A DNA stretch of 64,000 nucleotides from Stenotrophomonas maltophilia. GTDB taxonomy: Bacteria > Pseudomonadota > Gammaproteobacteria > Xanthomonadales > Xanthomonadaceae. Below the pieces are notes generated by a model. That model saw only the letters and a list, made by a program, of their open reading frames with translations, was not told the origin of the DNA and searched no databases. Both the position numbers and the translations under genes were made by a program. Below are positions 7,758 through 15,659 of the stretch, one piece after another. The stretch is taken from positions 248,001 to 312,000 of the forward strand of contig NZ_QFHO01000001.1 in assembly GCF_004920835.1 (NCBI RefSeq), given 5' to 3'. Numbering within the stretch: the stretch's first letter is position 1; the number at the start of each line of letters is the position of its first letter.

Positions 7758-8339
7758 ATGAGCAATCTACGATTTATCGTGGCAGCTGTCGGTATCACCC
7801 TCACCTCTACTGGCTGCGGGCCAATGGAGTGGCAGTTGAGCGCATCGTGCGAAGAAACCAAGAAGTGCCGGATGGAAGGCAGGATTGGAGGCAAGATCGG
7901 CGGAGGCGAACGCGACGGCCTACCTTGGTTCGAGCGGATTCTGCTGGCGTCGACATCAGAAGTACCAGACGCCGCGCAGTTCGAAATCGACGTCTCGGGT
8001 TCATCCATAGCCTTCCCGGCCAATGGGTCTGTAACCCTGCTGCTGTTTGATGGTCGGCAAGGAGCCACCATCGCCGCCAAGCAGTTCCAATGGCATCGAA
8101 CAGGAACCATCCTCCGGCTTGTCGATCCGGATGGAGTGAACGCATGGGCCGCAGCTTCGTCCGGTCCTGCGACCGAGTTGAGGTACGACCTCGCAACATT
8201 CGATGTAAATGCAGCCCCTGGACCAAACACCATCGCGGCGGCCTCACGATACGGCGGAGCCACCAAGGCGGCCTCAGTCTCGGACTTTCAAGTCTGTACG
8301 AAGTATCCATCGCCGTATCAATGCGGGCTGACCCCCTGA
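7758..8339 (+). CDS. Putative lipoprotein of unknown function
   Basis: I recognise no family. The 193-aa product begins with a hydrophobic leader and a probable lipobox (TLTSTGC, Cys near residue 20), suggesting a lipidated envelope protein. The mature part contains a Gly-rich stretch (MEGRIGGKIGGGERDG) and four further cysteines, two close to the modified Cys and two near the C-terminus (VCTKYPSPYQCG). A GGAGG site sits 8 nt before the ATG. The stop overlaps the start of the next gene (TGATG), which also encodes a probable lipoprotein, so the two are likely made together. Confidence 0.6.
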   Translation: MSNLRFIVAAVGITLTSTGCGPMEWQLSASCEETKKCRMEGRIGGKIGGGERDGLPWFERILLASTSEVPDAAQFEIDVSGSSIAFPANGSVTLLLFDGRQGATIAAKQFQWHRTGTILRLVDPDGVNAWAAASSGPATELRYDLATFDVNAAPGPNTIAAASRYGGATKAASVSDFQVCTKYPSPYQCGLTP

Positions 8340-9193
8340 TGCAGCGCCGTCAGTCCAGGCGTGCCCAACCGGGCCTCCCCCTCGGGCTCTATGCTGGGCT
8401 GGCGGCAATCCTTCTGGCCACAAGTGCGTGCCAATCCATCCAGCTGCCTCCCCGAAACCTGGTCAGTACCGATGGAGGGTATGCCACCCTGCTGCGAGGC
8501 CCTTCCTCACATCTGAAGATCAGCACAGTGTCGATGCTTCCCGGCCCGGAAAGCTCGGAGTTCCCCAATCGGTCCATCGAGTGCGGGTGGTCATCCGTCG
8601 CAACTCGAGTTCTCTGGGCAGATCGAGCGCTTTCGGCCATGCAGGCGTCACGGCTCTGCGATGCCGCCGCACGATCCGCTGGACTGCCGCTCCAGGCCAA
8701 TGGGCAGGAACGGACGCCTATGCGCTATCAGTTGACGATCGTAAGTGACGGAGGCGGCATCTGGCGACAGCTGCCGGGACCAGAGCCGCCGGGCCAGATG
8801 GTCAGCTTCTGGTTTCCCTCCGGTCCCGACACCGACTCGCTGCGCAGGCGCGTGATCGCCACCACCGCCCATGAGTTCCAGCATATCGCCACCGCATTGG
8901 CAGGACAGCATCGGCGCGGCGGGCAGCGGGAGCAAGACGCCTATCTGGCAGGCGCATGCGCCCAGCTGATGATCGAAGGCGCCGTTGCACGTGCGGATCT
9001 GCCTGGCGGACACGATCCGCGAGCTGATCCGTTTCTGCCATCGGCAGCCAGGCGCTCCGCGCATGCAGGCAGTACGACCGGGGGAGCGCTGCTGCAGTTC
9101 TTCGGTGACGCGGACACCTTGCACATCAATGAGGGAGGCCGCCACCTGATGCGGCATTGCCACGAGACGATCGGCTTTCCCCTGCAGCAGTGA
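8339..9193 (+). CDS. Putative lipoprotein with HExxH metallopeptidase motif
   Basis: The product is about 284 aa. A leader with a lipobox (LLATSACQS, Cys near residue 30) suggests membrane anchoring. A gluzincin-like motif HEFQHIATAL lies near residues 179-188, and a His-rich C-terminal stretch follows (GGRHLMRHCHETIG). The motif suggests a zinc peptidase, but I cannot assign a family or substrate. The start at 8339 was chosen for the TGATG overlap with the upstream lipoprotein gene; an in-frame ATG at 8321 is possible. Pairing of a small lipoprotein with a lipidated metalloprotease may mean the first is a partner or inhibitor (inference). Confidence 0.55.
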   Translation: MQRRQSRRAQPGLPLGLYAGLAAILLATSACQSIQLPPRNLVSTDGGYATLLRGPSSHLKISTVSMLPGPESSEFPNRSIECGWSSVATRVLWADRALSAMQASRLCDAAARSAGLPLQANGQERTPMRYQLTIVSDGGGIWRQLPGPEPPGQMVSFWFPSGPDTDSLRRRVIATTAHEFQHIATALAGQHRRGGQREQDAYLAGACAQLMIEGAVARADLPGGHDPRADPFLPSAARRSAHAGSTTGGALLQFFGDADTLHINEGGRHLMRHCHETIGFPLQQ

Positions 9194-9236
9194 ACGCTCC
9201 CTGCGACACCCGGTCGCAGGCCATCCCGCCACCCGC

Positions 9237-9250
9237 TTGATCAATGTCAA
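9237..9250 (+). promoter_or_regulatory. FNR box upstream of the PAS/flavoreductase operon
   Basis: TTGAT-CAAT-GTCAA matches the FNR consensus TTGATnnnnATCAA at 9 of 10 positions. If it sits at -41.5, transcription would start near 9285, and TATCTC at 9273-9278 would be the -10 element. The PAS gene begins at 9328. The window encodes its own FNR at 13529-14305. Confidence 0.7.
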
Positions 9251-9327
9251 ACCGCCCGCCGCCGCGCGGGCGTATCTCTATGCGGGAACCCAATACGCCG
9301 GCGTCACCGGCATCCAAAGGACCTGCG

Positions 9328-9756
9328 ATGAGCTACACCCCCGACAACGCCCAGCTGCTGAATGCCATGCAGAACGTCATGGTGATCTCCACCACCGACC
9401 TGCAGGGCAACATCACCTACGCCAACGACCTGTTCTGCACGCTCACCGGGTTCGCGCGCGAGGAACTTATCGGCCAGCCGCACAGCATCGTGCGCCATCC
9501 TGATGTGCCCAAGGCGGTCTACAAGGACATGTGGGACACCATCAAAGCCGGCAAAACCTGGACCGGCATCGTGCCCAACCTTGGCAAGGGTGGCGTGCTC
9601 TACGTGGTCGACACCACCGTGCAGCCGCTGTTCGACGCCGACGGCAACATCACCTCGTACATCAGCATCCGCCGCGTGGTGAACGACCTGATGCAGAACT
9701 ACGACCTGGTCGAGTTCAGCAAGGAAAAGTTCGACGACTTCTACGAGGCCGCGTGA
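9328..9756 (+). CDS. Single-domain PAS sensor (Aer-type, probable FAD binding)
   Basis: The 142-aa product is almost entirely one PAS domain (residues 15-125) of the Aer aerotaxis type. Visible hallmarks are NITYANDLFCTLTGF, then GQPHSIVRHPDVPKAVYKDM with the conserved WDTIKAGKTW after it. In Aer these surround a bound FAD that reports redox state. No output domain follows. The start at 9328 has AAAGGA upstream. Its stop overlaps the GTG start of the flavoreductase (GTGA), so the two are translationally coupled. An FNR box precedes the pair, so expression is probably anaerobic. A redox-sensing partner of the reductase is plausible but unproved. Confidence 0.8.
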   Translation: MSYTPDNAQLLNAMQNVMVISTTDLQGNITYANDLFCTLTGFAREELIGQPHSIVRHPDVPKAVYKDMWDTIKAGKTWTGIVPNLGKGGVLYVVDTTVQPLFDADGNITSYISIRRVVNDLMQNYDLVEFSKEKFDDFYEAA

Positions 9757-11282
9757 ACGCTCTCCCGACCAGTACGCCCTTCAGCCGCCTGCTGGTGGGT
9801 TTCGCGTCCGAGTCGGGCAATGCCCGCGCCCTGGCCCAGCGCCTGGGCGCGGACCTGCAGCCGCACGCGCCGCAGGTGCTCCCGTTCAACGATATCGACG
9901 TGGCCAGCCTCGGCCACGGCGATGTGCTGCTGGCGATCTCCAGCTCGTTCGGTGACGGCGAACCGCCGGCCAACGGCGAACAGTTCTTTGAAACCCTGCG
10001 CCAGACTCCGACACTGAGCGGCCTGCGCTATGCGGTGTTCGGCCTCGGTGACACCGGCTACCCCAGCTTCTGCGGCTTCACCAAGGCGCTGGATGCCGCG
10101 CTGAGCGATCGCCAGGCGCAGCCGCTGCTGCACCGCGTGGATGCCGACCTGGGCTACGAGCAGTTCTTCCAGCAATGGCGGCCGGTGCTGGGCCAGGTGC
10201 TGGATGGCGACGCGAACGCTGGCCAGGACCTGCACCTGCAGGTCACTGCCTATGGCGAAGACAATGCCTTTGCCGCCCCCATTCTCGAACGCCGCCGCTT
10301 GAACAGCAGCGATCCGGCTGCCTGGCACCTGCAACTGGACATTGCCGGCAGTGGCATGGCCTACCGCGCCGGCGACACCCTGCACGTGGTACCCGAGAAC
10401 GACCCTGCCCTGCTGCAGGCATTGGCCACCTGGTACGGCGACACCGCCGCTGTGGCTGCGCTGCATGATCGGGAGCTGCGCCTGCTGAGCAAGGGCGTGC
10501 TGCGCGAACTGGCCAAGCTCGGTGGCAGCGACGTACTGAAGGGCCTGTTGAAGGTCAGCCAGAAGCGCGAGCTGGAAGCCTACCTGCACGGCCTGGACCT
10601 GCTGGACATACTGCAGGACCACGCCACCCCCGACAGCATCCCGCTGGCCCGCCTTCGCGAGCTGCTGTCACCACGCCTGCCGCGTTCCTATTCCATCGCC
10701 TCGCACCCGTATCACGACCAGCTGAGCCTGTGCGTGCGCGAAGTGCGCTACACCCTGCGCGGTCGCGAGCGCTTCGGCACTGCCACCGGCAGTCTGCTGC
10801 ACGGCGGCGATACCGCTCGGGTGTACTGCCGTTCCAATCCCGGCTTCCATCTGACCGACGCGGGCGATGCACCGCTGCTGCTGGTCGGCACCGGCACCGG
10901 CATCGCACCGTTGATGGGCCTGATGCAGGAACTGCAGGCCAACGCCTGCGAACGCGAGGTGCACCTCGTGTTCGGCGAGAAGCACAGCCAGCACGATTAC
11001 CTGTACCGCGAACAGCTGCAGGACTGGCGCGCGCGCGGTGTGCTGGCCGGCCTGCATACCGCGTTCTCGCGCGATGGCGCCGAAAAGGTCTATGTGCAGC
11101 ATGTGCTGCAGCAGCGCGCCGACGAAGTGCGCGATGTGCTGGCCCGTGGCGGGCATCTGTACCTGTGCGGCAACAAGAGCCACCTGGAAGGTGCGGTGCG
11201 CGAGGCCATCGATGCGATCGGTGGCGAGGGGCACTGGGACACGCTGCGGGGCGAAGGCCGCACGCACTGTGAGTTGTATTGA
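9753..11282 (+). CDS. Diflavin reductase, CysJ/cytochrome P450 reductase-like
   Basis: This 509-aa cytoplasmic flavoprotein combines a flavodoxin-like FMN domain (about 10-150: LLVGFASESGNARALAQRL, then ISSSFGDGEPPANGE and FGLGDTGYPSFCG) with an FAD/NADPH ferredoxin-reductase module (about 175-509). The latter shows LPRSYSIASHP for FAD, LLLVGTGTGIAPLMGLMQEL for NADPH, and a C-terminal GRTHCELY. This is the layout of sulfite reductase alpha subunit CysJ, but no cysI hemoprotein is nearby. It starts with GTG inside the PAS gene's stop and shares the FNR promoter. The electron acceptor is unknown; an anaerobic or nitrogen-oxide role is inferred from context. Confidence 0.85.
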   Translation: MNALPTSTPFSRLLVGFASESGNARALAQRLGADLQPHAPQVLPFNDIDVASLGHGDVLLAISSSFGDGEPPANGEQFFETLRQTPTLSGLRYAVFGLGDTGYPSFCGFTKALDAALSDRQAQPLLHRVDADLGYEQFFQQWRPVLGQVLDGDANAGQDLHLQVTAYGEDNAFAAPILERRRLNSSDPAAWHLQLDIAGSGMAYRAGDTLHVVPENDPALLQALATWYGDTAAVAALHDRELRLLSKGVLRELAKLGGSDVLKGLLKVSQKRELEAYLHGLDLLDILQDHATPDSIPLARLRELLSPRLPRSYSIASHPYHDQLSLCVREVRYTLRGRERFGTATGSLLHGGDTARVYCRSNPGFHLTDAGDAPLLLVGTGTGIAPLMGLMQELQANACEREVHLVFGEKHSQHDYLYREQLQDWRARGVLAGLHTAFSRDGAEKVYVQHVLQQRADEVRDVLARGGHLYLCGNKSHLEGAVREAIDAIGGEGHWDTLRGEGRTHCELY

Positions 11283-11355
11283 TCCACAACCACTGGACTG
11301 CATGGACCTCGGCTCGATAGAGCCGGCCGCTGGCCGGCTGCTCTGGATTCCATGG

Positions 11356-11379
11356 GTGCCGGCCAGCGGCCGGCACTAC
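11356..11379. repeat. GTAG REP pair between convergent genes
   Basis: TGCCGGCCAGCGGCCGGCA followed by CTAC is a reverse-oriented SMAG repeat. A degenerate direct copy (ATAGAGCCGGCCGCTGGCCGGC) begins near 11317. The pair fills the gap between the convergent flavoreductase and modC genes and may act as a bidirectional transcription end. Confidence 0.75.
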
Positions 11380-11420
11380 CATCAGCTGTAGACAACCATC
11401 GCCCGTGCGTCCATCACGGA

Positions 11421-12092
11421 TCAATCGCCGACGATGCGGCCGTCGACGACGCGTGCCACCTGCTGGCCGAACATGGCCACATCCTGCGGGTCGTGGCTGA
11501 TCAACAGCAGCGGAATGCCGGTTTTGTCCAGTACCGTCTCAAGTTCCTGCCGCAGGTGCTGGCGAAGATCATGGTCCAGCGCGGAGAACGGCTCATCGAG
11601 CAGCAGTGCCTGCGGCTGCGTCACCAAGGCGCGTGCAAGCGCGGTACGCTGGCGCTGTCCACCGGATACCTGCGAGGGCAGCAGATCGCCCACCGTGTCG
11701 ATGCGGAATGCGTGCAACCACTGCTCCACCGCATCGAAGCGCTGGCCAGTCCGCGGATTCAACCACCCCTTCTGCAATCCGAACGCCACGTTCTGGCGCA
11801 CGCTCAGGTGCGGGAACAACGCGTAATCCTGGAAGACATAACCCAACCGGCGGCGCTGCGGCGGCAGATCCACGCCGGTGGCCGCATCGAACAGGGTCTG
11901 CCCCTGCAGGCGCACATGGCCCTGCCCCGGCCGCAGCAGCCCGGCCACCGCCTTCAGCGTCAGGCTCTTGCCCGCGCCCGAGGGCCCGAACAGCACCACC
12001 TGCCGCTGCGTGCACTGCAGCGATACGTCCAACACGAAATCCTGGCCGGCCGCCTGCAGCCGACGCTGCACCTGCAGGTCAAGCCACATCAC
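11421..12092 (-). CDS. modC: Molybdate ABC transporter ATPase ModC (short form)
   Basis: This is the ATPase of the molybdate importer. Walker A is GPSGAGKS (about residue 36), the ABC signature is VSGGQRQRTALARAL (about 125), and Walker B is ALLLDEPFSALD. At 223 aa it lacks the C-terminal TOBE/Mop molybdate-binding domain that makes E. coli ModC about 350 aa; the ORF simply ends after the ATPase core. Its start overlaps modB by 14 bp. It is the last gene of the hemN-like/fnr/modABC run. Confidence 0.88.
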   Translation of the reverse strand: MMWLDLQVQRRLQAAGQDFVLDVSLQCTQRQVVLFGPSGAGKSLTLKAVAGLLRPGQGHVRLQGQTLFDAATGVDLPPQRRRLGYVFQDYALFPHLSVRQNVAFGLQKGWLNPRTGQRFDAVEQWLHAFRIDTVGDLLPSQVSGGQRQRTALARALVTQPQALLLDEPFSALDHDLRQHLRQELETVLDKTGIPLLLISHDPQDVAMFGQQVARVVDGRIVGD

Positions 12093-12762
12093 GCAGCTCC
12101 CGGCGACGCCCGCCCACCAGCCGTGCGGCCAGCAGCAGGATCACGATGCACACCACCGAGGTCAGGATCACCAGCGCATTGGCCTTGCCGTCCTGACCGG
12201 CCTGCACCGCTTCGTAGATGGCGATCGACAGCGTCTGCGTGCGGCCCGGAATGCTGCCGGCCACCATCAGCGTGGCACCGAACTCACCCATCGCACGGGC
12301 AAACGCCAGCAGCAGGCCGGCGAGGATGCCGCGCCAGGCCAGCGGCAGCGTGATGCGGAAGAACACCGCCGCTTCGGACACACCGAGCGTGCGTGCGGCC
12401 TGTTCCAGCTGTCCGTCCACTTCCTCGAACGCCGCGCGTGCCGGCTTGAACACCAGCGGCAGCGAGGCCACTGCGGCGGCGATCACTGCAGCCTGCCAGG
12501 TAAACACCAGGTTGATGCCAAACCACGACTGCAGCCAGGCGCCGATCGGTCCGTTACGGCCGATCAGCACCAGCAGGTAATAGCCCAGCACTGTTGGCGG
12601 CAACACCATCGGCAAGGTCAGCAGCGAATCCAGCAGCTCGCGGCCGGGAAAGCGCCGCCGCGCCAGTAGTGCGCCCAGCGCCACGCCCACTACAAGATTG
12701 ATCGCGGTGGCCCAGCCGGCCACCTTCAGCGACAACCCCAGCGCGCTCCAGTCGAGATCCAT
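12079..12762 (-). CDS. modB: Molybdate ABC transporter permease ModB
   Basis: This 227-aa inner-membrane permease has about five transmembrane helices. The permease/ATPase coupling segment is AARTLGVSEAAVFFRITLPL, followed by LLAFARAMGEFGATLMVAGS, characteristic of ModB. It forms the molybdate channel with ModC and receives substrate from ModA. It starts 3 bp after the modA stop and overlaps modC by 14 bp, so the three are one transcription unit. Confidence 0.92.
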   Translation of the reverse strand: MDLDWSALGLSLKVAGWATAINLVVGVALGALLARRRFPGRELLDSLLTLPMVLPPTVLGYYLLVLIGRNGPIGAWLQSWFGINLVFTWQAAVIAAAVASLPLVFKPARAAFEEVDGQLEQAARTLGVSEAAVFFRITLPLAWRGILAGLLLAFARAMGEFGATLMVAGSIPGRTQTLSIAIYEAVQAGQDGKANALVILTSVVCIVILLLAARLVGGRRRELRDVA

Positions 12763-12765
12763 GCC

Positions 12766-13509
12766 TCAGGGCTTGCCGAACCCGTGCCTGGCCAGGATCG
12801 CCTGGCCCTGGGTCGAACGCACGAAGGTGGCGAAGCGTTTGGCCTCGGCCGGCTGCGCGCTGGCCTTGGTCACCGCCAGCGGATAGGCGATGCGCCCGGC
12901 CACCGGCACCGCGAAGGCACGACGCACGCGGTCGGGCATGGCTTGCGCATCGGTGGCATAGACGAAACCGGCATCCACTTCACCGCGCGCCACGTAGTCC
13001 AGCGACTGGCGCACGTTCTGGGTGGTGATGACCCTGCCCTGCACCGACGGCCACAGGCCCGCCGCTTCCAGCGCGCCCTTGGCGTAGCGGCCGACCGGAA
13101 CACTGTCCGGGTTGCCCAGTGCGATGCGCTGCACGCCGGCACCGGTCAGGTCCTTCAAGCTACGCGGCGCGACCTTGGCCTGCGGCGGCACCACCACCCA
13201 CAGCGCGTTCACCGCGAATACCTCGCGGGTGCCCGCCGCCAACAGGCCCTGCTGCTGTGCCTGGTCCATCGTGGTTTCATCGGCCGAGGCGAACACGTCC
13301 ACCGGCGCGCCACGGCTGATCTGCTGCAGCAGTACGCCAGACGCAGCGAAGTTGAAATCGACCTTGGTGCCCGGGTGCGCCTTCTCGTAGGCCGCGCCTA
13401 GTTCACGGAAGCTCTCGGTCAGGCTCGACGCCGCCGACACCGTCAGGTCGGCCGCCCAGGCCGGCACCGTGGCCAGCAGTCCCAGCAACAACAGTCCAGC
13501 GCGCTTCAT
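12766..13509 (-). CDS. modA: Molybdate-binding periplasmic protein ModA
   Basis: This 247-aa exported protein is the molybdate receptor. A signal peptide (MKRAGLLLLGLLATVPAWA) is followed by the typical ModA opening DLTVSAASSLTESFRELG. Other ModA motifs are FASADETTMDQAQQQG, IALGNPDSVPVGRYAKGALE and AGFVYATDA. The start at 13509 has GGGAG 9 nt upstream; a longer ATG reading would run into fnr. It begins 19 bp after fnr. Supplying molybdate next to FNR, nitrate reductase and cofactor genes makes metabolic sense. Confidence 0.93.
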   Translation of the reverse strand: MKRAGLLLLGLLATVPAWAADLTVSAASSLTESFRELGAAYEKAHPGTKVDFNFAASGVLLQQISRGAPVDVFASADETTMDQAQQQGLLAAGTREVFAVNALWVVVPPQAKVAPRSLKDLTGAGVQRIALGNPDSVPVGRYAKGALEAAGLWPSVQGRVITTQNVRQSLDYVARGEVDAGFVYATDAQAMPDRVRRAFAVPVAGRIAYPLAVTKASAQPAEAKRFATFVRSTQGQAILARHGFGKP

Positions 13510-13528
13510 CGTCGGCTCCCGGCCAGGT

Positions 13529-14305
13529 TCAGTTCGGATCGGATTCGTCGGCCACCGCCAGCGCCGCCAGGCGCTCGGGCTGCAGCAGCAGGATCTCACG
13601 CTGTTTCACCGCGATGATCCCATCATCGCTCAGGCGGCGCAGCACGCGGCTGGCGGTTTCCGGCGCCATCCGCAGGTAATTGGCGATCTCGGTGCGTGCC
13701 ATGGTCAGGTTGAAGCGCGTGGCGGAAAAGCCGCGCCGCGCGTAACGCTCGGACATGTCCAGCAGGAAGGCGGCCATGCGCTCTTCGGTACGGTGATTGG
13801 CGGCCAGAGTCGCGACCTTGCCGATCTCCGCGCTGAGCAGGCTGAACAGCTTGGCCTGCAGCCCCGGCATGCGCGTGGCCAGCAGGCTCAACTTGGGGAA
13901 CGAGATACGGCACAGGTGCACGGTGTCCAGCGCCACCGCATTGCAGGGGAAGCGCGAACCGTGGATCGCATTCAGGCCGATCACTTCGCCCGGCAGGCTG
14001 AAGCCCAGCACCTGCTCGTTGCCCTGGCTGTCATCGACGAAGGTCTTGACCATGCCGGCGCGCACCGCAGCAATCGAATCGAACGATTCACCGGCGCGGA
14101 AGATGTAGTCACCCGCATGGAACGGGCCGACGTGGTCGACCAGCACGTGCAGGTCGCCCAGCGCGGTCTTGTCATAGCCCTGCGACATGCAGGCATCGGA
14201 AAACGCACAGGTGCTGCAGAAGTGCAGCGCGTCGCCATCATCGGCGGCGGCGGGGTTCGGCGTGGCCCGGCCGAGGCGACCCTGGGAAGGCGGAGTTGAA
14301 GACAT
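13529..14305 (-). CDS. fnr: Anaerobic regulator FNR/ANR with [4Fe-4S] cysteine set
   Basis: This 258-aa CRP/FNR-family protein acts as the oxygen-sensing transcription activator. The N-terminal cluster CSTCAFSDAC gives the FNR spacing CxxCx5C, and a fourth Cys in HLCRISFPKL aligns with E. coli FNR Cys122, so a [4Fe-4S] cluster is expected. The cyclic-nucleotide-binding-like barrel spans about 45-150. The recognition helix APETASRVLRRL carries the E..SR pattern that reads TTGAT half-sites. FNR-type boxes occur upstream of the PAS, HemN-like, narK2 and moaA genes in this window. It lies 11 bp after the hemN-like gene and just ahead of modA. Confidence 0.92.
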   Translation of the reverse strand: MSSTPPSQGRLGRATPNPAAADDGDALHFCSTCAFSDACMSQGYDKTALGDLHVLVDHVGPFHAGDYIFRAGESFDSIAAVRAGMVKTFVDDSQGNEQVLGFSLPGEVIGLNAIHGSRFPCNAVALDTVHLCRISFPKLSLLATRMPGLQAKLFSLLSAEIGKVATLAANHRTEERMAAFLLDMSERYARRGFSATRFNLTMARTEIANYLRMAPETASRVLRRLSDDGIIAVKQREILLLQPERLAALAVADESDPN

Positions 14306-14316
14306 CGGGGCAGGAC

Positions 14317-15540
14317 TCAAGCGATGGCGGCCGCCGGCCGGAAGCATGCGGCCATCATACGCCACAGCAACCGCCCTTCTTCGGCCAGGCGCAGCACACG
14401 TGCATCCCACTGCGCCCAGCCACGTGCCAGCAATGGCGACAACGCCGGCAGCTGCTCGGCGAAGCATTCTTCGAACGGTTCATCGTTGCGCCATTCGAAG
14501 GCGGCCGCATCGAGGGCGTGATCGCAGGCGATGCTCTGCGCCACCTCGGCCGCCAGTCGCTCGTCTTCGGACAGGATCAATCCGGCAGACACGCCCATAT
14601 GCCCGGCCTGCAGCCGCGCACGCCATTCGCCCAGTTCGTCCTCCAGGCGGTAGAACACCTCGCCGATCTGGCTGCAGGCGGACAGGCCGAGGCCGATGAA
14701 ATCGCTGCGGTCGCGGCGTGGCACGCCGGCCAGGTCGCAATGGCGCTGGCCATCGCCCGGACCATGCGGGTTGGGCAGGTCGCCGCGTTGATAGTGATCG
14801 CCACCGATCGGTTCATAGCCCGCTGCGCGCAGCAGCCGCCAGCTCTGCAGCCATCGTGCGGCTGAGGGATGCTCTGGCAGCGCGCAAGGCGCCGGCAGCA
14901 GGATGCGCTCGGGCGCTTCGGCCAGCACCTCATGCAGTCGTTCGATGAAGCCGGTGTCCTCGCTGCCGGGCACCCGCAACTGGTAGTAGCGCGCGGTGAA
15001 GCCCACCTGTCGCGCCTGTGCCAGCAGGGTCGGCCCCGGCGCGTCGGCGCGATCGATCACGTTCAGGCGGGTACAGCCCACCGCACGCAGCTGTGCCGGT
15101 GCCAACGCGCTGCCCGCATCCAGCCGCACCTCAACCTGGGGCCGTGCCACGGTGCGCAGGTGCTGCGGCACGGCGTCCAGCAGCTGGCCCAGCTGTGGCG
15201 GTGGCAGCGTCTCGGCCAGCCCCAACTGCAGCACCATCGCCACCACTTCACGATCCTCGGCGAGCGCGACGGCCTGCAGACGCAGCGCCAGCAGCAGCGT
15301 GTCCAGGTATGCCTGCGGTGGCGCATCGCGTCCACCACGACCGGCCTGGAAGCCGAGCGTTAGGCCGCGCGGGATGAGGTGCTCGTTGCTGGCGCGCACG
15401 GCGGCGCGCCAGCCGCTTTCACCAAAGCCGGTGCTGAACTGGTCCGCAGGCGGGAACAGCACGTGCCGGGGCTGCCGCAGCAATGCCGCCTGCAGCGCAG
15501 TGTCCTCACTCTCGTCGACGTGGAAGCTCATGACAAACAT
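14317..15540 (-). CDS. HemN-like protein lacking the radical-SAM cysteines
   Basis: The 407-aa sequence aligns with oxygen-independent coproporphyrinogen III oxidase HemN over most of its length: FPPADQFSTGFGE near residue 29, GYEPIGGDHYQR near 240, RSDFIGLGLSACSQIGE near 275, and the HemN C-terminal domain. However, the region that should carry CxxxCxxC after the first strand reads LTLGFQAGRGGRDAPP and holds no cysteine. It therefore cannot bind the radical-SAM cluster in the usual way and is unlikely to be an active oxidase. A regulatory or heme-chaperone role is possible. An FNR box lies 27 bp upstream. The ATG at 15540 has AGAGGA upstream; an in-frame ATG at 15531 is an alternative. Confidence 0.75.
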   Translation of the reverse strand: MFVMSFHVDESEDTALQAALLRQPRHVLFPPADQFSTGFGESGWRAAVRASNEHLIPRGLTLGFQAGRGGRDAPPQAYLDTLLLALRLQAVALAEDREVVAMVLQLGLAETLPPPQLGQLLDAVPQHLRTVARPQVEVRLDAGSALAPAQLRAVGCTRLNVIDRADAPGPTLLAQARQVGFTARYYQLRVPGSEDTGFIERLHEVLAEAPERILLPAPCALPEHPSAARWLQSWRLLRAAGYEPIGGDHYQRGDLPNPHGPGDGQRHCDLAGVPRRDRSDFIGLGLSACSQIGEVFYRLEDELGEWRARLQAGHMGVSAGLILSEDERLAAEVAQSIACDHALDAAAFEWRNDEPFEECFAEQLPALSPLLARGWAQWDARVLRLAEEGRLLWRMMAACFRPAAAIA

Positions 15541-15566
15541 CTTCGGGCGTTCCTCTTCGCGTGGCC

Positions 15567-15580
15567 CTGATTGAAATCAA
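15567..15580 (-). promoter_or_regulatory. FNR box upstream of the hemN-like/fnr/mod operon
   Basis: On the minus strand TTGAT-TTCA-ATCAG matches the FNR consensus at 9 of 10 positions. It is only 27 bp from the first ATG, so a class II promoter here would start transcription close to the start codon. No clear -10 element is visible. Autoregulation of fnr is implied if it is used. Confidence 0.6.
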
Positions 15581-15594
15581 GCGTGGCGCATCTG

Positions 15595-15659
15595 AGGGGT
15601 GCTGCCGGCCAGCGGCCGGCACTACCCCTTCACCCACGCCGCTGGCCGGCAGCACCCCT
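15595..15659. repeat. Head-to-head SMAG pair, possible transcription terminator
   Basis: The arms 15595-15615 and 15639-15659 are perfect inverted copies of 21 bp (AGGGGTGCTGCCGGCCAGCGG and its complement). Each arm contains the GTAG-family palindrome. The pair directly follows the narK1 stop and separates the nar operon from the FNR box of the next operon. It may end nar transcription although it lacks a U-run. Confidence 0.75.
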
